Shown piece by piece: positions 47,376-58,381 of a DNA stretch of 64,000 nucleotides. The translations under genes were made by a program, and so were the position numbers. Under the pieces are notes generated by a model. It had not been told where the DNA came from, made no database searches, and saw nothing but the letters and a program-made list of their open reading frames with translations. Position 1 is the stretch's first letter. Every line of letters begins with the position of its first letter. This DNA comes from Novosphingobium aquimarinum. GTDB taxonomy: Bacteria > Pseudomonadota > Alphaproteobacteria > Sphingomonadales > Sphingomonadaceae. Where the stretch lies: positions 248,001-312,000 of the forward strand of contig NZ_WRPO01000003.1 in assembly GCF_009746585.1 (NCBI RefSeq), read 5' to 3'.

Positions 47376-48263
47376 TCAGGCCACTTTCCGAGCCCGCACT
47401 CGTGGCGGATCTGCGCCCCGCGCGGCCATTCCCACGAGATCTACGCTGGAGAACAGCCTGTCCCAAGCCATCCCAAATTTGCGCGAAAACGCCGCCGATC
47501 CGGGAGCGGATGCGGCTTTCAGCAAGGTTGCGAGCGCTCCCGCCGCGTCCGAATCGGCCGATTCGGCCGAATCTTCGAGCACGGCCGCATCCGCGACCGC
47601 CAGGACCGAGCCCGATCCCACCGTGCAGCGCGCGATGAGCGCTTTGGCTTCGAGCGCACAGGCCCCACTCGTCGCGTTCCACGCGCCATGCAGATTCACC
47701 GGCACTTGCCGGCCACGCCACGCGACTGCGGATTTGCCGCCCTGCTGATCCTCGTCGAACCGCAATTCCAGTCCCCAGTGCCCGAGAATGGGCGACAGCA
47801 AGGCGATATCCTGCGGCCGCCGCGGATCGCCCAGCGCATAATCCGAGTGCCCCGTGAGCATAGGATCGGCGAACAGCAGAACGTGTCCGCCCTGCCGCAC
47901 CCAGTCATCGAGCGCCACGTTGTCTTGCGGCGACAGCGCGCGCGGCTGCGCGAGCACCAGCAGGGAATTTCTGGGAAGCGCCTGCAATCCGCGCGCGCCC
48001 GCCAGTGTGTCGAGCGGGACCACCTTGCCTTCCTCGCGCAGCGCGGCGAGCACCCAGTGCGGCGCCTGGCCACCATCCAGAAGATCGGAAATGGCCCCCG
48101 ATTCCCGCCATACGATCGGCAGGCTGGTGTGCAGGGCAACGATGCGCGATTCGCTGCGGCTACCGCTTGCCACCGGCTCAGCCGCTGGCGCGCTTTCGCT
48201 CGGGGTGGCATTGCAAGCGGCCAGTAAAGCCACTGCCAACCCCGTCATGGCCGCCCGCAACAT
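47376..48263 (-). CDS. Lipoprotein with DUF4350/GldG-like domain
   Basis: A 295-residue protein with a lipoprotein signal (MLRAAMTGLAVALLAAC). The body includes LLVLAQPRALSPQDNVALDDWVRQGGHVLLFADP, a pattern of DUF4350/GldG-type domains that resemble a class I glutamine amidotransferase fold without its catalytic residues, and later VLAVADAAVLED. Function is unknown. It follows a small membrane-protein gene by 9 bp and precedes mraZ on the same strand, and its 3' end and downstream flank carry the TGGGA array, so it may be co-regulated. Confidence 0.72.
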   Translation of the reverse strand: MLRAAMTGLAVALLAACNATPSESAPAAEPVASGSRSESRIVALHTSLPIVWRESGAISDLLDGGQAPHWVLAALREEGKVVPLDTLAGARGLQALPRNSLLVLAQPRALSPQDNVALDDWVRQGGHVLLFADPMLTGHSDYALGDPRRPQDIALLSPILGHWGLELRFDEDQQGGKSAVAWRGRQVPVNLHGAWNATSGACALEAKALIARCTVGSGSVLAVADAAVLEDSAESADSDAAGALATLLKAASAPGSAAFSRKFGMAWDRLFSSVDLVGMAARGADPPRVRARKVA

Positions 48264-48272
48264 CCGCGCGGG

Positions 48273-48632
48273 TCAGGGACGCGGTTCGATCCCGAGCGCG
48301 TCTTCCCCGCTCGAGTTGGCCGTTTCGCTCGGCGTGGGATCGGCCGAGGGGACGACACCGATGTCGGCCAGCGGATCCGTCGCCGTCTTCTTGGGCTCCG
48401 AATCGACCGCCACCACTTCCTGAATGGGATCGGGTTCGGCCGTAAGCTTGGCGCGCTCCATGATGATGTTGGCCAGTCCCACGATCATCAGCATCGTGCA
48501 CAAGCCGAAGACCCCGACCTGCAGCCGCTGGATCGACTGCATGCGAAGATCGCGCGCAGTCGGAGGAGCGGGCCTGGTGGGGGCGCGGGGGGAACCGTAA
48601 AGTGGCGGCGAAGGGGTTTCTGCCATCGCCAT
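48273..48632 (-). CDS. Small single-pass membrane protein, unknown function
   Basis: A 119-residue protein: a Pro/Ala-rich N-terminus of about 35 residues, one membrane helix (VGVFGLCTMLMIVGLANIIM), and an acidic Pro-rich C-terminus, which is probably periplasmic. ATG 48632 has GAGG eight bases upstream. I do not recognise the family. It lies 10 bp after the cysteine synthase and 9 bp before the lipoprotein, so it is an internal operon gene. Confidence 0.7.
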   Translation of the reverse strand: MAMAETPSPPLYGSPRAPTRPAPPTARDLRMQSIQRLQVGVFGLCTMLMIVGLANIIMERAKLTAEPDPIQEVVAVDSEPKKTATDPLADIGVVPSADPTPSETANSSGEDALGIEPRP

Positions 48633-48642
48633 GCCGTTTACC

Positions 48643-49671
48643 TCAGCGTGCGAGCCAAGGGAAGACCGGCAGATTCTTCGCCGCGAGCCACTCCGGATTG
48701 TAGAGCGTCGACAAGTAGCGGAAGCCCGTATCGCACAGGATCGTCGCAATCCGCTTGCCCGGGCCGAGCTTGCGCCCCAGCGCGACCGCGCCTGCCACGT
48801 TGATCCCCGAAGACAGCCCCAGGCACAGCCCTTCCTCGCGCAGGAGCCGCGCGACCCATTCGAGGCCTTCCTCGTCCGAGATGCGGAACTGATCGTCGAT
48901 CGGCGCGCCTTCGAGATTGGCGGTGATGCGGCCCTGCCCGATGCCTTCGGCGACGGACGAGCCTTCGGCCCGCAGTTCGCCGCAGGCATAGTAGTTGTAT
49001 AAGGCCGCGCCGTGCGGATCGGTCAGCGCGATGGTGACGGTTTCGTCGAACGACTTGAGCCCCAGCCCGACGCCCGCGATCGTCCCGCCGGTTCCGGCCG
49101 CGCAGGTAAAGCCGTCGATGCGCTGTCCCATCTGTTCCCAGATTTCGGGCGCAGTGCTCTCAATGTGCGCCTTGCGGTTGGCAACATTGTCGAACTGGTT
49201 CGCCCAGACCGCGCCTTCCGTCTCTTCCGCCATGCGGCGCGAGGTGTGCACGAAATGGCTGGGATCGGCGTACTTGGTCGGCGGAACAGTCACGAGCTCG
49301 GCGCCGAGCGCGCGCAAAGTGTCCATCTTTTCCTTGGACTGGTTGTCGGGCATGACGATCACCGTCTTGTAGCCCAGCGCGTTCGCCACCAGCGCGATGC
49401 CGATGCCGGTATTGCCCGCCGTTCCCTCGATCACTGTCCCGCCCGGCTTCAGTTCGCCGCGCGCCTCGGCATCGCGCACGATCCACAAAGCGGCCCGGTC
49501 CTTCACCGAGGCACCGGGATTGGCGAATTCGCACTTGCCCCAGATCTCGCAACCGGCCGCCTCGCTCGGCCCCTTGAGGAGCACGAGCGGGGTGTTGCCG
49601 ATCAGCGAGAGCGTATCGGTGCGAGCGGACGGATGCGCAACTGGCGCGGCGGTTTCGTGAGCGGTCTTCAT
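48643..49671 (-). CDS. cysK: Cysteine synthase A-like PLP enzyme
   Basis: A 342-residue beta-family PLP enzyme that makes cysteine from O-acetylserine and sulfide. Motifs: LIGNTPLVLL, the Schiff-base lysine in NPGASVKDRAAL, GTAGNTGIGIALVA and AAGTGGTIAGVG for the PLP phosphate. This is a CysK rather than a CBS: no CBS or N-terminal heme domain is present. It would use sulfide made by the cys genes at 15-19 kb. ATG 49671 lies 73 bp after the AGCS gene and two small genes follow. Confidence 0.9.
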   Translation of the reverse strand: MKTAHETAAPVAHPSARTDTLSLIGNTPLVLLKGPSEAAGCEIWGKCEFANPGASVKDRAALWIVRDAEARGELKPGGTVIEGTAGNTGIGIALVANALGYKTVIVMPDNQSKEKMDTLRALGAELVTVPPTKYADPSHFVHTSRRMAEETEGAVWANQFDNVANRKAHIESTAPEIWEQMGQRIDGFTCAAGTGGTIAGVGLGLKSFDETVTIALTDPHGAALYNYYACGELRAEGSSVAEGIGQGRITANLEGAPIDDQFRISDEEGLEWVARLLREEGLCLGLSSGINVAGAVALGRKLGPGKRIATILCDTGFRYLSTLYNPEWLAAKNLPVFPWLAR

Positions 49672-49744
49672 GACAACGCAGGTAGGAACTGGCAGGGCGC
49701 CTCGCAAACGAATTGGCGTGTTGCCCCGCGAAGCCCAGCTTGCG

Positions 49745-51292
49745 CTATTCCGCCGGAACCGCCCCGCTTTCCAGTTCGCCCTTGCCGCGCACCGTCTCGC
49801 CGCGCGACAAGGCGAAGATCACGCCCGAAAGCGCCACCAGCGCGAGCAGGTTGGGCAGCGCCATCGCCGCGTTCGAAATGTCGCCCAGCCGCCAGATGAA
49901 ACCGAGCGGCGCGAACGAGCCCACGAAGATCACGAAGCACCACAAGACCCGCCAGATCATGTGCAGCACCATCTCGCCCCTGGGATTGGCGCCCGGCACC
50001 ATGTCGTACAGAAACGTGATCGCCCGTTCGCCGTAGTAGCTCCAGGTCAGCAGCGTAGTGAAGACGAACAGCAGCAGCGCCACCGAAGCGACCAGAGTGC
50101 CGATCGGGATACCGGCGACCTGAAACGGGAAAGCGGCCGCGAACGCGCCCGATGTCATCGAGAAGCCGGCGAGGTCGGACTGCCAGGCGTGCTTGACCGC
50201 GACGCTGGCGCCCGTCGCCGCATCGGTATGCGTGAAGTTGCCCTCGACCGTGAGGATCACGAGCGCGGTCATCGTGCAGATCACGATCGTATCGATGAAC
50301 GTGCCGAGCATGGCGAGCCGGCCCTGCGCCGCCGGATCGGGGTTCTGCGCCACGGCATGCGCGATCGGGGTCGAGCCCTGCCCTGCCTCGTTCGAGAACA
50401 GACCGCGCGCCACGCCGGCACGGATCGCGATGATCAGCGCCGCGCCCAGGAAGCCGCCGCTCGCGGACTGGGTGTTGAAGGCGCCGGTGAAGATCCGCGA
50501 GAAGGTTTCGGGAATGTCCTGGATGTTCAGGATCAGCGCGATGATCGCCATCAGGATATAGGCCGCGGCCATCGTCGGCACGACTTTCTCGGCGACGTTG
50601 CCGATCGACTTGATGCCGCCGATGATGACCACGAACACCGCGACCGCCGCGATCAGGCCGCCGATCCATTCCTCCAGCCCCGTCAATTCCTGCACCGAAT
50701 CCGCAAAGGAGTTCGCCTGAATGCCGTTGCCGGTGACCAGCGCGGAAAACAGCGTGCCGATGCAGAACAGCGCTGCGAGCCACCTCCACTTGGGGCCGAG
50801 GCCGATCATGATGTAGGCCATCGGCCCGCCGCGCACATGGCCGTCGGGCGTGGTCTCGCGGAAGCGCACCGCGAGCGCGCCCTCGCCGAAAGCGAGCGCC
50901 ATGCCGATCAGCGCGGTAATCCACATCCAGAAGATCGCCCCCGGTCCGCCGAGCGCGAGAGCGGTCGCCACGCCAGCCAGGTTACCCGTGCCGACTTGGC
51001 CCGAAAGCGCGGTACTGAGCGCGGCGAACGGCGAGATCTCGCCAGCGGAACCCGCATCGCTCTTGCGGAACGCCCCGGCGAAAGCCGAGCCGAGCTTGCG
51101 GATCGGGTAGAACTTCAGCCCGATCATCATGTAAAGGCCGATGCCCAGCAGGATGAAGACCATCGGCGGGAAAGGCAGCACTTCCTCGCCTTGCCAGGTT
51201 CCTCCCCAGATGAAGTCCGAAATGTTGACGATCGGATCGATCAGCCGATTGAACGCCGCTTCGAAGGTACTCGTCGGTGTGGTGGCTGTCAT
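49745..51292 (-). CDS. Sodium:alanine symporter (AGCS) family protein
   Basis: A 515-residue membrane protein with about 11 helices, of the alanine/glycine:cation symporter family. Signature stretches are LSGQVGTGNLAGVATA, GGPGAIFWMWITALIGMA, NGIQANSFADS and GLFSNEAGQGSTPIAHA. It takes up alanine or glycine with sodium across the inner membrane; other amino acids are possible. ATG 51292 begins the family N-terminus. It lies upstream of cysK on the same strand. Confidence 0.94.
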   Translation of the reverse strand: MTATTPTSTFEAAFNRLIDPIVNISDFIWGGTWQGEEVLPFPPMVFILLGIGLYMMIGLKFYPIRKLGSAFAGAFRKSDAGSAGEISPFAALSTALSGQVGTGNLAGVATALALGGPGAIFWMWITALIGMALAFGEGALAVRFRETTPDGHVRGGPMAYIMIGLGPKWRWLAALFCIGTLFSALVTGNGIQANSFADSVQELTGLEEWIGGLIAAVAVFVVIIGGIKSIGNVAEKVVPTMAAAYILMAIIALILNIQDIPETFSRIFTGAFNTQSASGGFLGAALIIAIRAGVARGLFSNEAGQGSTPIAHAVAQNPDPAAQGRLAMLGTFIDTIVICTMTALVILTVEGNFTHTDAATGASVAVKHAWQSDLAGFSMTSGAFAAAFPFQVAGIPIGTLVASVALLLFVFTTLLTWSYYGERAITFLYDMVPGANPRGEMVLHMIWRVLWCFVIFVGSFAPLGFIWRLGDISNAAMALPNLLALVALSGVIFALSRGETVRGKGELESGAVPAE

Positions 51293-51684
51293 GCGTGTCC
51301 CTGATGCGGCTTCGAGGCCTGAAGCGCATCATGCTTACATTGCATCTGCGAAAAGCCAAGCGGCGAAGGCCGAGACTGAGCCGCAGCCGTTACCGGCAGG
51401 CGGTCGCCAGGGAGGACGACGCCACCGTTCTGACGTCAGACCGACCGGCTTCCAGCCCCTTGTGCCGGCCGCCCGCGCTTGAACGCGTTCGGAAAGCCAA
51501 ATCGACGCGCAAACGGGAAAACTTCCATTTGAAAGCGTTACAAGAAGGACCATCTGGTTTAGGACCCCGATTTCGTGCCCGTGTCGGATACGGCCCGGGA
51601 TGGTTTTGCGAGGCCAGCGCGCGACGGGGCGCAAAGCTCCGAAAGCGCCGCGGTTGCGCAGTTTGATACGCGAAGGACGCATGC
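51293..51684. other. Gene-free gap, promoter region of AGCS and of a small gene
   Basis: About 390 bp between divergent genes. The six-frame content shows only weak, high-GC open frames with no ribosome site. I see no tRNA, no strong hairpin and no clear promoter boxes; the two divergent promoters must lie here. Confidence 0.5.
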
Positions 51685-51888
51685 ATGAAGTTGCTACGAT
51701 GGGCGGTCGGCGGAGCCTCTGCCTATGCCATCTACAAGTACTCGATCGGCCGCCAAGCCAAGGGCGAGGACGTGTTCGTTTCGCCTGAGAAGGAGATCGA
51801 GAAGCTCACGCAGGGCGATGAGCCGCCGGTGGCCACTCCGGCTCCCAAGCCGCGCCGCACGCGCCGCACCTCGGCGAAAAAGAGCTAG
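51685..51888 (+). CDS. Small basic protein of unknown function
   Basis: A 67-residue protein, starting at ATG 51685 with AAGGA seven bases before it. The N-terminus (LLRWAVGGASAYAIYKYSIG) is weakly hydrophobic, perhaps membrane-associated, and the C-terminus (KPRRTRRTSAKKS) is strongly basic, as in small DNA- or RNA-binding tails. Family not recognised. The ribosome site supports translation. A gap of about 500 bp follows. Confidence 0.65.
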   Translation: MKLLRWAVGGASAYAIYKYSIGRQAKGEDVFVSPEKEIEKLTQGDEPPVATPAPKPRRTRRTSAKKS

Positions 51889-52397
51889 CCCGAGCCGCGC
51901 CGCCAGCCGCCGCGAGGCTCGATCGTGATGCAGGACGCGACGACCCGCGTCTGACCTCCGGCTCGGCCGATCATACTTTCGGACGATAGGTCCGCGATCA
52001 GCGTTGTGGCACAACGCAACTGCTTGAGGCGCGGGCATAAAGCTCGTCGTCGCCTGCATTGGTCTGTGCTGCCTCACAGATCTCCCGGTTGGTCACGTCC
52101 GCCGATCTGCCGGTTTGTGTCGATGCGCGTGAGCGCATCCAGGAATCGCGAGATTCGCGACCGCGCGCATCGACGCTTCCTCCCGGAGCAGACCCCGAGG
52201 CCGCAAGTCGGCCCGATCGATCACGCCTGTGGATTCGCGCGCGGACGCACTCTCTCCCCTTCAGCCTCGCGCCATTGATCGCGTAACATACGCAAGTTCC
52301 GTAAGGCATCCTAGGTGTCTTAACTTCTTATAATTACTTACCAATCTCATCCGATATGGCATCAACAGCCGGCTAAGATCCGTGGCTTGCCTGTTGG
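51889..52397. other. Gene-free gap between convergent genes, with structured elements
   Basis: About 510 bp with no convincing gene. It holds an imperfect 15-bp direct repeat (GATCTCCCGGTTGGT at about 52079 and GATCTGCCGGTTTGT at about 52104), two GNRA-type hairpins (52122-52156, listed separately) and an AT-rich islet at 52312-52345 containing TATAAT (52329-52334) without a -35 box. This is a candidate site for a small RNA, but nothing identifies one. Confidence 0.45.
52122..52156 (+). repeat. Tandem hairpins with GTGA and GCGA tetraloops
   Basis: GATGCGC-GTGA-GCGCATC (52122-52139) is a 7-bp stem, and after 3 bp GAATC-GCGA-GATTC (52143-52156) is a 5-bp stem. Read on the plus strand both loops are GNRA types, which are stabilising in RNA; on the minus strand they are not. 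The element lies in a gap between convergent genes. Confidence 0.5.
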
Positions 52398-53063
52398 TCA
52401 GGGCAAGGGAATGGCCCGCCTGCCCGACGGATCGTCATCATCGTCATCCCCGCCCGTTCCATCGCCGTTGCCGAGGCGCGAATACATGGCGATCGCCTGC
52501 GCACGATTCTGCACCCGCAGCTTTGCGAAGACATGGGCGAGATGGCTTTTGACCGTGGATTCCGAAATGCCCAGGGCATGCGCGATCTGCTTGTTCTGCA
52601 ACCCGAACGAAAGCGACTTCATGATCCGGTTTTCGGCAGGGCTCAGCAGGCCGGCTTCGATCTCCCGGTTCGCTGTCTCGCGAGGCAGCACGCGCTCCCC
52701 TTCCAGCAGGCGATCGATCGCGCGGACAAGCCCGCGGAACGCCAAGGTCTTCGATATGAAGCCGTGGGCGCCCGTAGCCATGACTTGCCGGATCGTGCCG
52801 GCGTCGGCCTGGGCACTGATGATGCAGATGGGCACGTCGGGCCAAGCGGCCAGCGCACGCTCCAGCCCCTGCATGCCCACCGCGTCGGGCAACTTGAGGT
52901 CCAGCAGCACAAACTTAACGGTGCTGTCGGGCGCCGCATCCTCGAGCGCGCCAATGCTGTCGAGATATCGCACCGCTATATCCCGGCCAAGCTCCTCGAC
53001 AACTTGACCGATCGCCGCTGCGCAGAGCGGATGATCGTCGACGACAAGGATGGCATCTTGCAT
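52398..53063 (-). CDS. NarL/FixJ-type response regulator
   Basis: A 221-residue two-domain regulator. The receiver (AILVVDDHPLCA; phospho-acceptor Asp55 in LLDLKLPD; Lys in FISKTL) is followed by a LuxR-type HTH (LSPAENRIMKSLSFGLQNKQ, SESTVKSHLAHVFAKL). It ends in an odd tail with six consecutive aspartates. Such proteins control transcription after phosphorylation. ATG 53063 starts just before the receiver; ATG 53081 and 53108 are possible. It is divergent from the membrane kinase next door, its likely partner by position only. Confidence 0.87.
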   Translation of the reverse strand: MQDAILVVDDHPLCAAAIGQVVEELGRDIAVRYLDSIGALEDAAPDSTVKFVLLDLKLPDAVGMQGLERALAAWPDVPICIISAQADAGTIRQVMATGAHGFISKTLAFRGLVRAIDRLLEGERVLPRETANREIEAGLLSPAENRIMKSLSFGLQNKQIAHALGISESTVKSHLAHVFAKLRVQNRAQAIAMYSRLGNGDGTGGDDDDDDPSGRRAIPLP

Positions 53064-53299
53064 TTCGGAGCATCCATCCATCAAGTACCTGGCAAAAGAC
53101 CCTGCCATTGCTGGTCTGGCTTGGGATCCCGCCGTTGCGCGCGCCGCATGACCGGCAGCGCATACGGGAAATTCGCGCTGATCGAGCCACTTGGCACGCT
53201 TTGCTAACGCTTGGTCGCGGCTGCGTCCGCCCGGTAAGTCTCCATTGCGGATGCAATAAGGTGCCGCCCGGCCTTACTGACGGGGTACAAGTACGCACA

Positions 53300-55282
<1,983 letters not shown>

Positions 55283-55816
55283 CGCCGATGCCGAACTTAT
55301 TTGCCGAACACTCGAAAAAGAACATGGTTTTCTCGATATCACGGTCACGATCGACGGGGTCGAAGCGCTCGAATACCTGCAAACCTGTCTGCCTGGTGGC
55401 GAGCGCCCGCGTCCGGATCTGATCCTGCTCGACCTCAATCTGCCCCGGCTGGATGGCCCGGGCGTGTTGCTCAAGATCAGAGAGATTCCGGAATTCGCCG
55501 TAATTCCGGTCGTCATGCTGACTTCGTCGGATGCGGAGGCCGATGTGCGTCGCTGCTACGAACGTGGCGCGAATTGCTATGTACTGAAGCCGATTGGTCT
55601 CAAATCCTATCGCGAAGCGATCCGCGCGATCGAGAGGTTCTGGACCCAAACCGTGCTGCTGCCCTGATGCGTCTCAGCCATCAGGGCGCAAGAGCAGGAA
55701 TGACGTGAGCGCGACGGCAGGGGCCTGCCGGCCTGACGCGCGAACCTGCCCGAGGCCCGTCCCGGCCCACGCTCAGCACTGGGCGATCGAATTCGCCAAC
55801 CCTCGGGGCTGATTGC

Positions 55817-56170
55817 CTATCCCGCGCGGGAGGGCCTCGACTGGTCTCTTGCGCGAAGGCTTAAGACGACCCCGTCGTCGCTGAAGGCCTCGAGCATTTC
55901 GCTCAGGATTTCCGGTCGCCGTTCGATCGACGCCGTCCGAAGTTTGGCCTGATAATCCTTGGCATGCCTGCCGAGGTTGGTAGCGCCGAACAGGGTAGCG
56001 ACGCCGGCCAGCTTGTGCAGTTCGGTAAGGATGGCTTCGACCTTTTCGTCCTCCGTGCCGCCAGAGCGCTTGAAACGGCGCAGAGTGCGCAGGAACTCGG
56101 TCCTTCGGGCCTCGAAACGCGCAATCAGTTGCGGGTTGCGGATCGCATTGGGCATGGTGGCCTGAGGCAT
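55817..56170 (-). CDS. Stand-alone Hpt (histidine phosphotransfer) protein
   Basis: A 117-residue helical protein with the Hpt signature ELHKLAGVATLFGATNLG; His52 is the expected phosphoryl carrier (H-x-L-x-G). ATG 56170 follows AAGGAG by eight bases. It is on the same strand as the hybrid kinase, 106 bp downstream. Hpt proteins pass phosphate between receivers. Because the hybrid kinase's own C-terminal Hpt-like domain lacks the histidine, this protein is a good candidate to replace it. Confidence 0.82.
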   Translation of the reverse strand: MPQATMPNAIRNPQLIARFEARRTEFLRTLRRFKRSGGTEDEKVEAILTELHKLAGVATLFGATNLGRHAKDYQAKLRTASIERRPEILSEMLEAFSDDGVVLSLRARDQSRPSRAG

Positions 56171-56276
56171 GGGTCAAACTCCTTTTGCATAAAATCGCAT
56201 GGCAAGCATGGGGTGACGTTCGCGCTGGCGGAGCCGGCCCCGGACATTGCGGGTCCCGGCTCGCACCGAAATTCGC

Positions 56277-58370
56277 TCAGTGCAACGAAGCCGGGATAGC
56301 GTCGCGAGGCTGGCGGCGAGAACCAGGCTCCAGCGTCTGCCGGGCCCTGGAACCTGGGACAGCAAGCCCTTCGAGGAACGTCGCGGATTCCGACTGGAGA
56401 CGGCTCATCTCGAAGCAGACCGACGCAAGATAGCTGGGCTCGCTCGTAAGCTCTCCCCGACTGGCCACTTCGGCGGCTTTCGCCGCAGCTTGCGAAAGCT
56501 GCCCCGCCCCGACGAGCGCGGCGCTCGCGCGCAACAAGTTGAGCCGCTTGCTCTGCTCGGCCTTGTCCTTCATCCCCGAAACCCAGGCGATGTTATGATA
56601 ATCGTCGATCAACTGGCGCAGAATCGAGCGGAACAGCTCGACATCGTCGCCCAGCCGCAACCGGACGTCTTGGATCTCGATGCAAGCGATCGCGGGCCAC
56701 TCGGCCACCGAGCGGCGTTCGGTATGCGTCCGGCTCACGCCCGGCCCTTCCTCGAGTCTGGCGCGGATGGTCGCCACCAGATTGTCGATGTCGAACGGTT
56801 TGGAGATGAGGCCGTCCATCCCGCCAATGTCGAGCGTGCCGAAATCGCCGGAGGCGACACCAGCGGTCAAGGCGATGACGACCGGCCGCTCGGCACCGAG
56901 CGCGGATACGATCCGGCGGAAGGAATCGCGCCCGTCGAGCACAGGCATCTGCAAGTCCATCAGGATCACATCGATCGCGCCTTGCGCGTCGATCGCGAAC
57001 TTGACCGCATCCTGTCCATTGACCGATGTCGCGACCCTGCAGCCTTCCATCTCGAGAATGCGGGTCGCGACTTCGAGATTGATGTCGCAATCGTCGACCA
57101 CCAGCACGCGCACATCCTTCAGCCGCGGCTGATTGCCCTTGCCCTTGCCCTTGCGGTTGCGCGGAGCCTTGTCGACAGCTGCGGCATAGCGGTGCAGCGG
57201 GATGTCGACCATGAACGTGCATCCCTTGTCCGGCTCGCTGACCATCGAGATGTCGCCGTTCATCAACCTGACCAGATCGCGCGAGATCGACAGGCCCAGA
57301 CCGGTCCCGCCGAAGCGGCGCGTGGTCGACGTGTCGGCTTGGGCGAACGGCGCGAAGAGTTCGCCCTGGAACTCCGGCTTGATGCCGATGCCGGTATCGC
57401 TGATGCTGATGCGGAGCCGCGTTTCGCTCTCGTCCAGCTCCGCCAGCAGCTTTACGGTGCCCTTGTCGGTGAACTTGATCGCGTTGGTCAGCAGATTGAG
57501 CAAGACTCGATGGAGGCGCGAGGGATCCCCCAGCAGATACGGGGGGATTTCGGGCGCTGCCGCGACGTCGAGCTCGATCGGCTTGGTGCCGATCTGGGGT
57601 TCGACCAGGGAATGCAAATCGCGCAACAGCTCGGTGAGCGAATAGGGGACGTGCTCCAGAACCATCTCCTGGGCATCGAGCTTGGTGCGATCGAGCACGT
57701 CGTTCACTGTCGTCAGCAAGCTGCGACCCGCGACCCGCATCTTGGCGACGATGTCGCTCTGATCGGCGTTCAGATCCGTGCTTTCGAGCAGGTGCGACAA
57801 ACCGATCAGAGTGTTGAGCGGCGTGCGGATCTCGTGACTCATGTTCGCCAGGAACATGGTCTTGCTGTCCGACAAGACCTTGGCGCGGTCCGCGGTCGAG
57901 ATCAGCAGCTGCTCGTAGCTGCGCTGGATCGTGGTGGCGAGCGATCGCAGCCCGACTTCGTCGTTACGGCGCTTTTCTTCGGCCGCCGCACGTGCGAGCG
58001 CCTCGTCGATCACGCGGCGCAGGGAATCCTCGCTAAGGCTCGATTTGGCGATGTAGTCAGAAAAGCCCTGGCGGATCGATTCGACGATAAGCTCGTCCGA
58101 TTCATGCAGTGTGCTCAGAATTTTCGGACATACTTCCGGTCGGTGAGCCGTGACGTCACTGAGCAGTTCGGCGCCGACGGCATCGCCCAACTGGTAATCT
58201 ATCAAGACGCAATCGAAAGTCGCGCTGCGCAGCTTGCGACGTGCGTCCTCGGCGCAATCGGCTTCGACGATCCGCGCCAGAGGATAGATCGTGGAAAGCA
58301 AGCGAGTCAGACGTTCGCGATCGACTTCCTCATCCTCGATGACGAGGAAGCGCAGACGGGCATCGTACAT
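56277..58370 (-). CDS. Hybrid histidine kinase REC-HisKA-HATPase-REC-(degenerate Hpt)
   Basis: A 697-residue cytoplasmic hybrid kinase. An N-terminal receiver (Asp58 in VLIDYQLGD) leads by a coiled helix to HisKA (His179 in NMSHEIRTPLN), HATPase (LNLLTNAIKF, DTGIGI, GGTGLGLSI), a second receiver (Asp472 in ILMDLQMPVLDG), and a helical C-terminus of about 130 residues. That part resembles Hpt (RLNLLRASAALVGAGQL), but the histidine position is Asn611, coded at 56538-56540. ATG 58370 has AAGGA seven bases before it; ATG 58385, overlapping the previous stop, is less likely. Confidence 0.9.
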   Translation of the reverse strand: MYDARLRFLVIEDEEVDRERLTRLLSTIYPLARIVEADCAEDARRKLRSATFDCVLIDYQLGDAVGAELLSDVTAHRPEVCPKILSTLHESDELIVESIRQGFSDYIAKSSLSEDSLRRVIDEALARAAAEEKRRNDEVGLRSLATTIQRSYEQLLISTADRAKVLSDSKTMFLANMSHEIRTPLNTLIGLSHLLESTDLNADQSDIVAKMRVAGRSLLTTVNDVLDRTKLDAQEMVLEHVPYSLTELLRDLHSLVEPQIGTKPIELDVAAAPEIPPYLLGDPSRLHRVLLNLLTNAIKFTDKGTVKLLAELDESETRLRISISDTGIGIKPEFQGELFAPFAQADTSTTRRFGGTGLGLSISRDLVRLMNGDISMVSEPDKGCTFMVDIPLHRYAAAVDKAPRNRKGKGKGNQPRLKDVRVLVVDDCDINLEVATRILEMEGCRVATSVNGQDAVKFAIDAQGAIDVILMDLQMPVLDGRDSFRRIVSALGAERPVVIALTAGVASGDFGTLDIGGMDGLISKPFDIDNLVATIRARLEEGPGVSRTHTERRSVAEWPAIACIEIQDVRLRLGDDVELFRSILRQLIDDYHNIAWVSGMKDKAEQSKRLNLLRASAALVGAGQLSQAAAKAAEVASRGELTSEPSYLASVCFEMSRLQSESATFLEGLAVPGSRARQTLEPGSRRQPRDAIPASLH

Positions 58371-58381
58371 GGGGTGATCCT

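Noticed and set aside
51277..51666. Open frames in the gap between the AGCS and small basic protein genes
   Set aside because: No ribosome site, very Arg-rich translation and no recognisable domain.
55716..55729. GGCAGGGGCCTGCC palindrome between the receiver and Hpt genes as a terminator
   Set aside because: The RNA stem is only about 5 bp and has no T tract, so it is too weak to list.
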